Shown here in pieces: positions 1-12,599 of a stretch of 64,000 nucleotides of DNA. The notes under the pieces were generated by a model. The model was not told the origin of the DNA and ran no database searches. It saw nothing but the letters and a program-made list of their open reading frames with translations. The DNA comes from Oxytricha trifallax. Lineage: Eukaryota; Ciliophora; Spirotrichea; Sporadotrichida; Oxytrichidae. Each line of letters begins with the position of its first letter. Position 1 is the first letter of the stretch. The stretch lies in contig ARYC01000474.1 of the NCBI GenBank assembly GCA_000711775.1, positions 1-64,000 of the forward strand. The letters are read 5' to 3'. The translations under genes were made by a program, and so were the position numbers.

Positions 1-516
1 CCTATATGACGATGCTATGAGTGATCCGGACGTAGCTCTCTACTTTCCATCTCAAAGCTACAGCTCTCTAATAAGTTGCCAGAGAGAAACTTCTTCTTTG
101 GTGTTCTTTTAACTCTGAAACCTGAGTACTTAAATGAAGTTATTTAAGAAGCTCACAAGAAATGATACAGCATCTCTCCTGAAGTAAAAGGAAGCAAGGT
201 ATTAAAATAAGTGATACCTGGCTGTAGGAACTTTAAAAGCTTCCTTTCATCTCAAGTAAGCTTAGTCTTCTAACTTTATAGAAAAACCTGGTACTGCTAT
301 ATACTTAATGAAAGAGCGCAGCAAATTAAACAGAGAGAGAAAGTCTTATGTAAAACATGAATTGAGTAAGAGGCTCTTCAAAGATTTATAAAAGCCAGAA
401 GAGATGAACATAGATGCAGGGGCTGGCACTAAGAGAAGAAACATAGGCCAAGCAGGCCTTAAGAGGAAGAAAAGAAAGAGAAGCCAAATCCTTTTACGGG
501 CAAATTTAATATGTGA
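1..516 (+). pseudogene. TBE 22-kDa protein gene, partial and frameshifted
   Basis: Matches the 22-kDa gene at 43669-44186 of the complete type-A TBE. Next to the segment coding Leu-Tyr-Phe-Pro-Ser there are two extra bases (near 48-55) relative to that copy, which breaks the frame. The ciliate-code stop is TGA at 514-516. The 22-kDa protein has no assigned biochemical role that I know of. It converges tail to tail with the transposase gene. Called a pseudogene because of the indel. Confidence 0.75.
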
Positions 517-519
517 ACT

Positions 520-1570
520 TATTTCATTCGCTTAAATCTAAAACTTATTTATAAACACAAAATCTCCCTTCTCTTGCGCATACTTTAGATTTATCATCGC
601 TGACTTTCTTAGCAGCACTCTTAATAAAATCGACTGTATCTATCTTTAAATCATGCATCAGATGATAGAGCAGCAATTTCTTATTATGACCTTTCAATAA
701 CCCCCAATATAATTCAATTCCATTGAACTAAGGCTGTAAGGAACATTAAATACAGGTGTTATATTTAGCCTTTCATATTCCTTCCTTGAGTCTTTAGTTT
801 TATGAACTGACAAGTTATCAACGAATAGAAAATCTCTAAGTCAGCGTAATTATCTCTGAGTTATTGCAAGAACTTAATATATTATTCAGTCTATATAGAA
901 CGAGGGTGAATAACATAAGTCTCGAGGCCACTATCTTCACTTATTCCACCAAGAATAGCATGAGTTTAAACCTTAACCTTTAGTCATAAACTTCTATATT
1001 ACTATACCTCTTGTACCAAGACCTTGATATAAAGGTATTGAATGTAAATACAGCCTCATCAGCGTGTATGAACTTTATATTATGCTCTTAAGACCTCTGC
1101 ATTAAATCAAATATATAATTTAAATTAACCTTATAAAATGGAACATTAAAGTCAATCACTCTCTTAATGCGATTGACTGTCTTGTAAGATATTCCGTTCT
1201 TTTTATATATGTTAGCTATCGATTAAGCAGATATGTGAAGCTCAGGAAATTGGCGATGAAACATCACAGCCCTCTAGGCTAGAGAGAAATGAGCCCAGTA
1301 TTTAAGAGTCTTATCATTAATTAGATAATCGATATGATGCTGCTAAAAGTTTAGAGGTCTTTTAGGCTTAGAATTAAGCTGCTGTCTCTTTAAATTCAAT
1401 GCTAATAGACAATGAGACCTCACAGTTGCAGGAGATTTATGGAGTAGCCTTGCTATAGACGTATAATTCAGAACAGGCTTGAGTTATTCACTATATTCAT
1501 CACATCCATATCGCAACTTAAACAATAAATCTATATACTCACTGTCATAAACTGACCCCAAACCTCGCAT
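520..1570 (-). pseudogene. TBE 42-kDa transposase gene (type A), frameshifted
   Basis: Starts at ATG 1570-1568 (Met-Arg-Gly-Leu-Gly-Ser) and can be followed with TAA/TAG as Gln through the N-terminal helix-turn-helix region and the first catalytic motif (HADEAVF, near 1060). Near 985-990 one A is missing relative to the complete copy (44660 region), so the frame is lost before the second and third DDE motifs, although the DNA for them is still present (VDNLSVHK near 810-840). The family is IS630/Tc1/mariner-type. Probably inactive, but a close sister of the intact copy at 44190-45241. Confidence 0.8.
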
Positions 1571-1879
1571 ATACTCACTTAAATTACTAATATTTAAACA
1601 TTAAACCCCTACATAAACCCTATTAAAACCCTAATAAAGTATGCACTAATAGTCTACTTTTATCATTCAAAAACTCAATCAAACTACTGAAAGGGTTTTG
1701 GGGTTTTGAATGTAAAACTTTAAACATTGAAATATGTAACATAAAGTTTAGTTATTTATTATAAAAAATAAATAAAGCATAAACTAAAAACCATAGATTA
1801 AAACATACAACACAAAAGGAAGCCTTAATGTAATTTTTACCTTTTATTTAATTTTAAATCAATAAAATTGATTAACTTA

Positions 1880-2294
1880 TTGTAGGAATACATTCGAAAT
1901 TGGGAAATTAAAATTAATTAAATTAAATTAAAATCAAAATCTTGGCAGTTAAAGTTGGCCAATTTAAACGATTTTAGGCTCATTCGATAGAGAATTCAAA
2001 ATTAGTTGGACTTTATTATTGGTGGTACTATTTTATCGCATCCCTTGAGCGAGACAACTTCATTTTAATGTGAGGGTATAATTTAATGAATTTAGAGGTG
2101 TTTAATTAAAGTGAAGTTATCTCGCTCAAGAGATGCAATAAAATAGTTGCGCCAATAATAAAGTCCAACTAATTTTGAATTCTCTATCGAATGAGCTTAA
2201 GATCTTTTAAATTGGACAATTTTAACTGCCAAGATTTTGATTTTGATTTAATTTTAATAATTTTAATTTCCCAATTTCGAATGTATTTCTACAA
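1880..2294. mobile_element. Foldback MITE, TA-flanked family, copy 1
   Basis: An almost complete inverted repeat: the left arm (about 1880-2060) reads as the reverse complement of about 2100-2294, with a short loop near 2065-2100. Ends are TTGTAGGAATAC-like and are flanked by TA (1878-1879, 2295-2296). A core of TAGAGAATTCAAAATTAG then TGGACTTTATTATTG is shared with the copies at 36328, 57799 and 60501. No coding capacity. TA flanks suggest mobilisation by a Tc1/mariner-type transposase; which one is unknown. Confidence 0.8.
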
Positions 2295-2555
2295 TAATTA
2301 GATTCAATTTTTAATTCATTTATCAATATCTAAATAAGTAAATTACCATTCCAAATTCACTCATTATTTCAAATTGCTTTAAAATAATTAAATGAATTAT
2401 ATTTTAGATATTCATAAAATAAATCAATAGATTTTGTTTGATCCTAAAATTGAAAAATTTATTATAAATTTAATTATAATAATCGACCATTTTAAATATA
2501 ACTCATTCATTATACAAATAAATTAGGTGATTCAATAATTTTAATATGAAATTTT

Positions 2556-3054
2556 GGGGGGGGGAAGTTTCCTGCACTGGTTATTATATAAAAAAAAATT
2601 TTAGGGAAGTTTCCTGCACTCTTTTTTTAATTTTTTGATTTTTATTTTTTTCATCAAATTAATCTTTATAACAACCATCAACAAACTTCAGGACTATTTT
2701 TATTTTTATTATCATACTTTAATTTATTAATCAATATTCAATATCTCTCTTCAGATTCCAAAAACTCTGACATTTTTTATATGGTATTTGCAAGTTCTGT
2801 CTCTTAAAATATTATAATGATTGTATCCGATTGTTATTGTAATTATGATTGAATTTACCTTTTTCTTACCAAACCTATATAATGTTAAACTATATTTTCT
2901 TGAACTACTTCAATGATGAGCAATGTGGTCTAAATATTAAATGGTTCATAAAAATATTAAATTTGTTAATTTATGTCAAATTTATTAAATTTGACATAAA
3001 TAAAATAAAGCGTGTAGGAAACTTCCTCGAGTGCAGGAAACTTCCCCCCCCCCC
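2556..3054. mobile_element. G-tract-ended inverted-repeat element (Merlin-like MITE?)
   Basis: Begins with nine G and ends with twelve C. Both ends carry GGAAGTTTCCTGCACT-type terminal repeats, present twice in tandem in each end (2562 and 2606; 3018 and 3035). An exact 8-bp duplication GAAATTTT flanks it (2548-2555, 3055-3062). G-tract ends, iterated termini and an 8-bp target duplication match the Merlin element at 24863, but the iteron sequence differs. No convincing gene inside. Confidence 0.75.
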
Positions 3055-3334
3055 GAAATTTTATATGTACACTTTGACATTACCTGCTTATGTGTAAAAA
3101 AGTAAACTATTTTATAAAATAAGAATTAAATTTTAAAATTCTTACTATTTTTAAGCTATTTTAACCATAAATTATTTTAATAATTAATATGTATAAATTT
3201 TTAATTTGATTTATTTTGAGTTTAAATATGACCTAATCTCTAGCAAGCATCAACAATCAGTATTATATAAGTTACAAAAAAATATAAAAGTAATTCTTTA
3301 AATTGTTTATTAATTCTAATAATATCTTTTATGA

Positions 3335-6300
3335 AGGAGATGTTCTTGCAAACACTACTTCTGGAATAGATATCCACTTTAATTATAATTTATCATTAAT
3401 TTTTCAAATATATTAACAATCGATCAGAGTTAGGTCTGCAGGTTAGTGAAAGCTTGCCCAACAGGAGAGGACGCCTGGCTCGAACCTAGACCCGCAAATG
3501 CCTATTACCGGCGAATGATCTTGGTCCTCTCCACCTACTCTTGAAATAATTAGCAGAAATGGGATGGCCTCACATATACGACCTGACTCTGATCAAGGTC
3601 CTTCAGTTGTGCAGCCAATATGAACCCATGGATTAAATTTAATCAGTTGCTAATATGGAAAAAATAAATCTGAAAAATACTTACTTGGAAGTCATATGAA
3701 GTCGATGTTTGCAATGGAGTAACTAAGTCTTAAGCATTTTTAATTTACTATAAATTATTATAAAATCTAAAATTAATAATTATTACAATACCCCGACCTT
3801 TAGTTTATACTTACTTACTATATTATCAATCATGAATTTTAAAAATAATTTATGAAATATAGTAATAAACAAATAAATTAGTATTTTAAGGATTTATACT
3901 AAAATGGGTTATTATATCTTAAAGTGCGATCTAAAACAAAATAAGATAACCAACTCTTTTAGAAATAAAATAAAAGTAAGCCACTAATTTCAATTATATT
4001 TTACTTGAAAATACTTATTCAGCTTATATTAACAATTCTTTCAAAAAATAAATAAATAGTTTTTAATTTTAATTAAATTTTTTGAATGACTTTTATTGAA
4101 ATTCCACATATATATTTATTATAAAAATACATACTTACCTGATTATTTAAAAAGTTATACAGTTAATAGACTTGACATATATCTCTTCTAGGCATGTAAA
4201 TTAATTTACTAATTATAATTCATTGCCGTTTTTGAGTTTAGTATTTCTCATTTTTTTATATGATTTATATTTTGTAAATAATATAATTATTGTTAATTCA
4301 ATTTATAATGAAAATAAATAAATAAAAAATTTAATTAAAATAATAATAATTGCAAATTTAGGTTACCTTGCAAAAAAAATACTTTAGACTGAAATTAAGT
4401 TAGAAATGTTTATAATATAAATTATGAGTATTTAGCTATATATTTTAGTAGTTGAAAATGAAACTCACTTAAATTCTATGAAATAACAACTTTATGTTAA
4501 GTCACTTCGTAACATCTGACCTTGATGAAAATTTTCCAATCAACGAAATTGCTTGCACTAGTAGTAAGCAGTGATACAGCTGATGGCTTTAAAATTTACC
4601 ATACAATCCAGTTGAATTAGGTCATTTTATGATATTATAGTTTTTGTTTTTCACTGTAGTCATTGTATATTTATTGATTTGCTAAAATATTTCATAATTC
4701 TTGCTTTTTTACCAATTTCTCATATATATATAAATATATATCATTTTCGTTTATCACTTTCTTTATTTTGTAATTACAACTTATTAAATTTAATATTTCA
4801 AAGAAAATATAAGATATCTAGCTTTTAATATTTAAAAATTCCTAATTAAATAAAATTGTAAAAAGCAGGAATTTTTAACTTGATAGTTTTTTTGATTGTT
4901 TATCTAGTTTTTCCATTTAATATTTTAGGCAATTATAATGACTTCTAAAGGAATCTACCTATGGACACTTATTACATTGAATAACGATAGCATTGCACTT
5001 TTCAAGAGCTTAGTCAAGTATTTTATATTGACTCTTAAACCAAATAGTTGTATTCCAATTTAATTTATAGAATTGTGAGCAATAGCAGCTGCCGTGGCGG
5101 GCTGATCTTCTGAATTATAATATGAGAATTATTCTGCATTTCTCAACTGATTAGGCAACTCTTGTAATAAATCAAATCTTTAATTATTAAGATAATTTAA
5201 TTCTTGATCAAGAATTTAGGATCTAGCTAATATCTAGCGAAGGCAATTACTCTTTCACCCATTTTAGAGAATGAAGCATTAGCCTATTTAATACTTAAAT
5301 CATCTGAATTAAAATTCTAATAAAATTTATTACATTATAATTTATAACAAACTTAATAAGAATTCATTCATTTAAAGAAATTATAGGTCATTTTTAAGAG
5401 AAATTAGAAGGAAAAAATCAAGAATCTAGACTTAAAATATGCATTTATAAAGTTTATTATATTATATTTTTTGTCACAAATATTGTTACATTTTCTTTAA
5501 TAGTTCTTAGTGTTTTAATAAAATGACTAATTTAGTGTAATTTATTAAATACTTTTACTCAGGAAAAAATTCCAAAGTTTTAAATATTAAAGATTTTATT
5601 GATAATAAATTCGAAACATCCATGAATTTTATTTTTTATTTTTATTATAAATTTATAAACACATTAAATCACTAAATTATGTTGAATTTAAAAATTTGTA
5701 AATGAAGATGATATATATAGTTTCCGAAATCTTTTTGGGTACATTTTAAAGTTATTTAAAATCTAAACTTTGTTAATTTGTACTATTTATCTCATTAAAT
5801 CAGCGTGCTTACTAGAAATTAATGGAAGGCTATATTTTTATGAATTTATAGACAATTATTCAAATAAGTAAAGTAAGCTCATTGCCTCAATGAGAATATT
5901 TTTATGAATAATTCCAATTTAGACATATTAGACTATGCTTATCTGCTTTATATAAATTTAATTTAAATTAATTTCCAATATGGAATTATACCTCAACAAT
6001 TCAAATTTTTGATTCATAATTATCATAAGTAAATTTGAAACTTTATTTATTGATTCTTAAACTTTTGGAGTTTATTCGACTTTTTCAGCATTAAAAGATA
6101 GTAGCAGTACAATAATTTTATTCTTTCGATTAAATTATATTTAAAATTAATAATATTGTTCTTTTCTTCTCCATTAATCAAGATTTTGCTGCCCAATCAT
6201 TATATTTAGTTAATTTATAAGAGTCGCACAAGTTTTACTCTTTATTATCAGGCTTTAAGTTGTACTTATTCATGTTCCTAATGATCATGTTAAACTTAAT

Positions 6301-9300
6301 TTCAGAGTTGAATGGAATTTAACAATCAATAACTTGATCATCTAATTCATAAGAGAATACTGGGAATCAACTAATTCTGTATAACTATTTTAAATTTAGT
6401 TTTAAGAATAATTATTGTAAATTTAGCAGCTTACAAAGCTCTTAATCCTCTTTAATTCTCTTTTTCTGTGAATTAAGTGTATTTGTGCAAAATCCTAAAT
6501 CTAACTATGACCTTTTGACTTTGCGATGTATAAGGTTATATCGCTCTAAATTAATTATTGGATTGTATGAGAAAGTTGCTTTTGAACTTAAAATCATGCA
6601 TTAAAGTAAGTCTTGGAATTAAAATTTCACTAAAATTATAATGCACATTGAATATTTATTTAAATAATTTATTAATATTCTGAATGCTGGATCATTGACA
6701 TCATAGCCAATTTTAAGCTGAGGTTTATTTCTGTTTTACTCGTTATTGATAGAAGCTTCTGATATTTATTAGTTAAAGTATAACTGAGATACTTTCATTC
6801 TATTTTAAGTTATAGTTCCAGTTTTATCTGAGCAAATACAAGAAACAGAACCTAATGTATCAATTGATTGCAAGAAAATTATTACTTTTAAATCAATTAT
6901 TTGATTATCAAACTTAAAGATATTATTATAAGTTTATTTGCAAGTCCCTAACAAGAACTTATCTTGAAACCATTCTTTTACAAAGTTATAATTATATTAA
7001 TCAAATGCGAAGATAATGCAGAAAAATAAGACACCATAAAAAAAAATAACTATTACTTTTTAATGTTTGATAAATTTGTCAATTTAGGTGTTAATTGAAT
7101 TCTTTTTTGTTGAGTCAGCAAATAATATTGAAGATTTGCAATCTAACCAATGACGGTATTATCGCCAGTTTTGAAAACTATACCAATCCCACTTCCATTA
7201 GTGCATATATATTTATAAAATTTTCTTTTTTTATTATATATCTGTAATTAACTTGAATATCATGCCATTATAAATTATTAAATAAAGCAAATAAATTAAC
7301 GGATGTTGACACTGAATTCTCCCTTCACATCTTAAATCTCCCACATTTACGAAGGTGTCAGCGAGAACTGCTACAAAATAACAAATAAAAAATAATATTC
7401 TTTCTGCTAATTTTGTTTAATAAATTTAGTCTGTTGCTACACAAATCTTTTGCAAAAGTAATAAAAATATTTTTAAAATAAGCCAATTTAAGTCAAAAAT
7501 TAGAAAATTGCTTCAAATAAGTATAAATTATCACCAATTAATAATAGGATGCTAAATATTTTCAGTTATTTTTACTATAAAAATTATAACTTTTCATGAA
7601 AAGCTACATTAATTAAATTAAAAACCTTCCTAAATAAACACTAAATCTGGATAATAAGGTTTTTAAAAATTATTAAAAATTTCTAACATTTATAATGAGC
7701 AAGCTTTCTTGTTCTTACAAAATTTAGGTGTTTATTTAGGAAGGTTTTTAATTTAATTAATGTAGCTTTTCATAAAAAGTTAAAAATTTTATTGTAAAAT
7801 AACTGAAAATTTTTAGCACCCTATTATAAATTGGTGATAATTAATACATATTTGAAGCAATTTTCTCATTTTTGACTCAAATTGGCTAATTTTATTTATA
7901 TTTTTATTTACTTTTACAAAATGTTTTGTGAAGCCACAGACTAAATTTATTAAACAAAGTTAACAGATAGAAAATAAATTTATAAGTGATATTTTATTGA
8001 GAGCTATCCATCACCTAGGAGATTTGTGGGCTGAAGTGAGAATTTGGCGTCTACATCTAAAATAACTTTGACTAATCTTAGAATTAATTGAAAAGCGATC
8101 ATATCATAAATTCGAAATCTTTAAAAAGTCAACGCAATGCAAATAAATAATCTACCAAATTAAATTTCAACATAGTAGAAATATCTTAAGTAAAATATAA
8201 CTCGGTACAATTCAAAATATTTCTAATGTCTACATGGATAGTAGTATATGTATTATTCAAAATATGAGAGAAAATCCACCTCTATTCATATTTTTAGTAG
8301 TTATTTAAGAAGAATTTCTTTTGCATTAAAATTTAAATCAATCATTATATTATAAACTTTCTTATGAAAAAAAAATATATTTTAAAGAATAATGAGGAAA
8401 TAATTTTTGAGATCTTTGAATATGGAGCTTATAAATTAGAATTGAAATTCCTTTCTCTCATCAAAGTAACAGAAGCTCTTATAACATGGAATTAATAAAA
8501 TAGATTTAATAACATAGATATTGCTGACTTTTCCCAAGCATTGCAATTTTACTTAGAATCTCATAATTCATTTGCATATTTAATAACTTTATATATTTAA
8601 TAATATATTTAAACTTTCAAAGATGTTCATTAATTTTTCTTCTGGATTTCTTAAAAGATCCTTAGATTCTCCTGTAAGAGAGGCATTTTCAAGAATTAAT
8701 TACAACTTGTTTGGATTAAGACTACATCATTTATTTTATTGCTAAATATCAAATTTATTTCAATATTTTAAAAATGATTATAGTTATTGTTTTAAATTAA
8801 AATAAATCAACTAATCTATTTATAAATAGATTTTTTGGGTGAAAAATGTTTATTATAGAAATAAATATGGATCATAATTCTTTATTTTATTATAAAGTTA
8901 ATTAAACCAGTATATTATAAATAATACTAATTTGTGTTTTAAGAATATGTTATTTCCAATTTTAATTTAGAATAAATTAAAATAAAATTGTATAAAATAA
9001 ATATAATCATTATTATTTAAAATTAATAGAACTTCAGATTTGAAAAAAAAAGATAAAGTGATCCTTAGTGATATTTAATAGATTATTCTATTATGGAAAA
9101 CTAGTTATTAGTTTTTTTTATAAATAATGTTAAAAAAATCAATATTTCAATTATAGTAATATTGTCAATAAAAATTTTCTATTAATAAAAATAAAATACT
9201 TTTTCGACAACTTAAATTTAATTTAATTTATTATCTTAAAGAATTTTTTCTTTTTCAAAGGAATTGTGTAATTTTATTGATTAAAATATTTACTCATAAA

Positions 9301-10020
9301 TAAAAAGTAATCACATTGAAACTTTACTTCTTTTCAATGAGTTATAAATTAATATTATATTTAATCAGCAGGAACCTTTTCACCAAAATAAAGAAAGGTT
9401 TAAGTTATTGGTACTAGCTCAGAAGAATTTATATCAATTTTCACGCCATCTCTAAATACCTTAGCTCTTGGTGGAATGAAATTTTTTAATGATGGCATCA
9501 GAGCAGCGACTCTTGATTCCGAAACATAAGTCATTCACAAAAAATTTCTTCATTTAAATGAGTAAAAAACTTTCTAATTTAAAATTGACTTTTAAATTTA
9601 TATATTATTTCAAGTATATTTTTAAAAAGTAATTTTTTGATTGAAACTGTAATCACTATAACTGATACTAACACTATACCAACATAAATATTGGACTTAT
9701 CTCTTTAGTCTTTTTACAAACCCTGTACAATAAAACATAAGAATTTAAACCTCAAAGTCTTTCATTAATTTTATAAAATTTTTGTTTTTCGGAAGCTCAT
9801 TAAAATTAGTGGTAATTAATTAATTAATTTAGAAATAAAAATAAAAAACTTTTGCAGCATATTTATGTTGAATAATATACATTTATAGTGCTAAAGTTTT
9901 TTACTGTTAAGATATATACAGAGATATTTCAACTAGTTTCTAATTGTCAATAGCTCCTTTGATTAATCTTAGTTTATCAAATGTGTAGCTAGCACTGCTA
10001 TCAGAAAGTTTATATTGAGG
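3335..10020 (-). CDS. P-type ATPase, type IIC-like (Na/K- or H/K-ATPase family), MDS series
   Basis: Coding segments read 5' to 3' on the minus strand with TAA/TAG as Gln, split by AT-rich IESs. About 9943-10018: N-terminal segment (KLRLIKGAIDNQ). About 9370-9530: actuator-domain entry (SLKNFIPPRAKVFRDG ... FGEKVPAD). About 8627-8720: NASLTGESKDLL, the TGES loop. About 7135-7200: GIGIVFKTGDNTVIGQIA. About 6790-6880: CSDKTGTITQNRM, with the phosphorylated Asp codon at 6826-6828. About 6240-6345: IPFNSEIKF of the nucleotide-binding domain. About 5225-5290: MGERVIAFARYQLDP. About 3595-3625 joined across an IES to 3405-3425: LKDLDRLLIYLKN. About 3335-3390: PEVVFARTSPSQK. The family is a membrane cation pump that forms an aspartyl-phosphate. 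The TGDGVND hinge and C-terminal membrane helices are not seen, so the gene is incomplete here: left of the window, elsewhere in the germline, or lost. Confidence 0.85.
3426..3594. other. IES with terminal inverted repeats and a tRNA-like core
   Basis: The insert is bounded by GATC (3422-3425 and 3591-3594). Removing it with one GATC joins ATPase codons LKDL to DRLLIYLKN in frame. The ends form a 15-bp inverted repeat with one mismatch (GATCAGAGTTAGGTC at 3422-3436; 3580-3594). Inside is a perfect 9-bp stem, 3464-3472 with 3524-3532. On the minus strand the 69-nt unit has a 7-bp acceptor-like stem (GGAGAGG/CCTCTCC) and GGTTCGAGCC, a good Pol III B-box, where a T-arm would be. The T-stem does not pair well, so it is not a functional tRNA. 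It is clearly less AT-rich than its surroundings. Confidence 0.6.
4930..5222 (-). CDS. Coding segment inside the ATPase region: ATPase P-domain or a TPR protein
   Basis: On the minus strand one frame runs open through QRFDLLQELPNQLRN, then SEDQPATAAAIAHNSI and GIQLFGLR. A second frame covers DQALEKCNAIVIQCNKC (about 4960-5040). DQPATAAAIAH resembles the TGDQPxTAxAIA motif of type II ATPases and ALEKCNAIV resembles the ILDKCxxI motif, but in that case the two lie in the wrong order. The same residues also fit a kinesin-light-chain-type TPR pattern (EDHPxTAxxxxN, then xxALExxxxAI), which explains the leucine-rich part upstream better. Real coding sequence is likely; its identity is undecided. 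Confidence 0.45.
7304..8055. mobile_element. Foldback element inside the ATPase gene region
   Basis: Two long inverted arms (about 7380-7655 and 7720-7995) surround a loop of about 70 bases. The outer ends are imperfect inverted repeats: TGTTGACACTGAATTCTCC on the left, TGTAGACGCCAAATTCTC as reverse complement on the right. It lies between ATPase segments GIVFKTGDN (7170) and TGES (8690), so it must be removed in development. No clear target duplication and no gene inside. It may be a non-autonomous Tc1/mariner-type element; family unassigned. Confidence 0.65.
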
Positions 10021-10194
10021 CATGTTGACTATCTATAATATGTAAATACATTGAGATATAAGAGTTTATTAGAAACTCCAAAACAACTTCAGTCGCATGA
10101 TTGAGTTTTTTCTTATTAATAAATGAAGGCAATTGACACATATTTAGCAGTATTTGAGTAGGGTTTATGTAGGAGTTTATGATTTAAATATTGA

Positions 10195-11085
10195 AAATTT
10201 AAGTAAGTATATGCAAGGTTAAGGTCAATTTATGAGAGTAAGTATAAAGATATAATGTTTAAGTTACATTATGTATGTGATGATTATAATGATAAATTAA
10301 AGCTTATAAATTACACATCTATAGCAAACTGTTTCAAAATATCCTCTTACTTTTAAGTCTAACTTCTTTCTAGCCTTGAATCTGAAAAAGTTGCAACTTC
10401 ATCCTAAGTCTTTAACACCTCTAAAATTTCAATAACATCATGTTGACTATTTTATTAATGATAAGACTCTTAAATAGTTGGCTCTTTTCCCTCTCTCTTA
10501 AAGAGCTGTGAAATGTTCAATAATTCAATTCCTTGAGCTTAAAATGCTTCAAAGCTCTGCTTAATATATAGTTTACATATATAAAAAGAATGAAATATTT
10601 TACAAGATAGTAAATCGTGTAAAGAAAGTGATTGACTTTTATGTTACATTTGGTAAGGATAATTTTAATAATATATCTCATTAATACAAGGGCTTAAGAG
10701 CATAATATTAAGTTCATACACGCTGATGAAGCTACATTCAAGTTTAAATACATATCAAATAATACATTAAGTTCCTATAATATCTTAGAGATAAGTACGC
10801 CGACAAAGAGATTAATCTGTTTGTAGATAATTTATCACTTCATAAGACTAAAGACTTAAGGAATGAATGTGAAAGACTAAACATAACACATATTTTTAAT
10901 GTATCTTACAGTCCTCAGCTCTGAAATTAAGTTTTATTGATATAAGAAATTTATGATCTACCACTTTTTGCATGATTTGAATATAAATCATAATGATTCA
11001 GAGATGAAAAGCTGAACAGTGTGCGAGAATAGAGAAATTTTGAGTGAATAAATAAATTTTAGATTTATATAAATGAGTAAGTTTG
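10195..11085 (+). pseudogene. TBE transposase remnant
   Basis: Shares many stretches with the type-A 42-kDa gene: the start region near 10200 (ATGCAAGGTTAAGGTCAAT), the helix-turn-helix and WAHFSL-type part near 10440-10510, the HADEA codons near 10718-10735, and VDNLSVHKTKD-like codons near 10825-10850. Much of the middle is deleted or scrambled and several frameshifts occur. Clearly dead. Confidence 0.65.
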
Positions 11086-12599
11086 AATATTAAATTAACT
11101 CTTAAAAGGATTTGACTTCTCTTTCTTTTCTTCCTCTTTTGCCTTGCTTGGACCAATATTTATTCTTTTAGTGCTAAGTTCTTGCACCTATATTCAAATA
11201 ATCTGGCTTTTATAAATCTTCGAAAAGTCGTTTACTCAATACATTCTTTAATTTAAATTTCCTCTCTCATTTTAAATTACTCCTCTCTTTCAATAAAAAA
11301 ATAACAGTGCCAGGTATATATAAAGTAAAAAGTTATAGCTTATTTGAGACGAATGGATGCTATTGCAGTTCTTACAGCCAAGTTTTACTAATTTTAATTG
11401 CTGCTTCTTCTTTTTCTACATTATAGATGCTGTATAGTTTCTTGAGAGGTTTTTAACTACTTCATTTAAGTATTCAGGTTTCAGAATTCAAAGAATGCAA
11501 AAAAGAAGTTTTTCACTTGAAATTTATAGTAAAGTTGTAACATAGAAGGAAAATAAATAGCAACATATGAATAACTCATTGAATCATCTTAGAGGTTTGT
11601 TCCTAATATTTCCGTTTATTTAGGAATTTTAATTTACCTAATTTCATTAGACTTAAAAGCTTTTTTTATTCACTTTGTAAAGCTTTTAAGAATGAGATTT
11701 TAATGGCCTCCTAAGTTGACAAAAAATTCCTACTATGAAAATTAAATTAGTAAAGATGGTAACTTACTTTACTATACCAAGTATCTGTTGAGACCTCATT
11801 ACTTCGAAATTTTTGTATTAATTTTTAAGATTAAATTTTCTTCATTCCATCTTGCTTTCTCTTTCAAGAAATATTAATGAAACTAAAAATTATGGATATC
11901 CATTCTAAGTTTATTAAAATCTTACTACTAAATAGGGAGGATCTATTGGAGGTCAACCTTTAAAAGATATGAGGAGAAGCATCGAAAAACTTGCTCCAAG
12001 TTTCACTGATTGATTTAAATTTTTTATCAATTTAATTCCATTGATTTTCTCCTTATAATTTTTAATTATTTTAGGAGGTCCTCCAAATTATGTTCGAACT
12101 ATAATAGGAGTTAAAATTTCGGTTAAAACTTAATTAGAAGCATATTAAATTAAAAAAATATCAAATAACTCACTTCTAAATTAAGTTCAAACTTTATTTG
12201 GAGGACCTTAAAGAGAAACCAAACTTTTTCTTAAGAAATAATTTTATTTACTAATATGTAAAACATACTTTTAAAATTTTCAAATTACAGCCTTAATAGT
12301 GATTAATTCTCTTGATTTCTAAGCAAATAAATAACTAGAATTTCTTATACTATAATATTATCGTATACCTTGATGAATTTTATCGTTATTATAATAAAAT
12401 ATATCATTAAACCGATAACGTTATGAGATAAGCAGCATTATTTGCATGGAGCCAATAAGAAATTCCATTACATCAACAACAAAAATATGAAACTATAGAA
12501 GTGTGAACTCAGTGTGACACTACCTATCACACTATTGACTAGTCTGGCTTTTAGACTCAAATATAAATTAATAAGAGAGCCAACAAAAGAGATAAAGCA

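Larger units (their letters stand above)
1..1708 (-). mobile_element. Type-A TBE transposon, right part
   Basis: The window opens inside the element. It ends at 1708 with the telomere-like G4T4G4 terminus, followed by AAT (1709-1711), the usual TBE target duplication. The sequence is closely parallel to 43669-45379 of the complete type-A copy, so the missing part carries the zinc finger-kinase gene and the left terminus. Remaining cargo is the 3' part of the 22-kDa gene (plus strand) and the whole 42-kDa transposase gene (minus strand), both damaged. TBEs are germline-limited transposons removed during macronuclear development. Confidence 0.9.

Noticed and set aside
2849..3097. 82-residue plus-strand ORF
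   Set aside because: Lies in and across the terminal repeat of the G-tract-ended element; composition is AT-rich and non-coding.
3464..3532. Functional tRNA gene
   Set aside because: Acceptor-like stem and B-box are present but the T-stem and a clear anticodon arm do not pair, and removal of the segment restores a coding frame.
5075..5135. Firm call of the ATPase TGDQP motif
   Set aside because: The preceding residues do not match GIKVIMVTG and the same residues fit a TPR pattern; kept as ambiguous.
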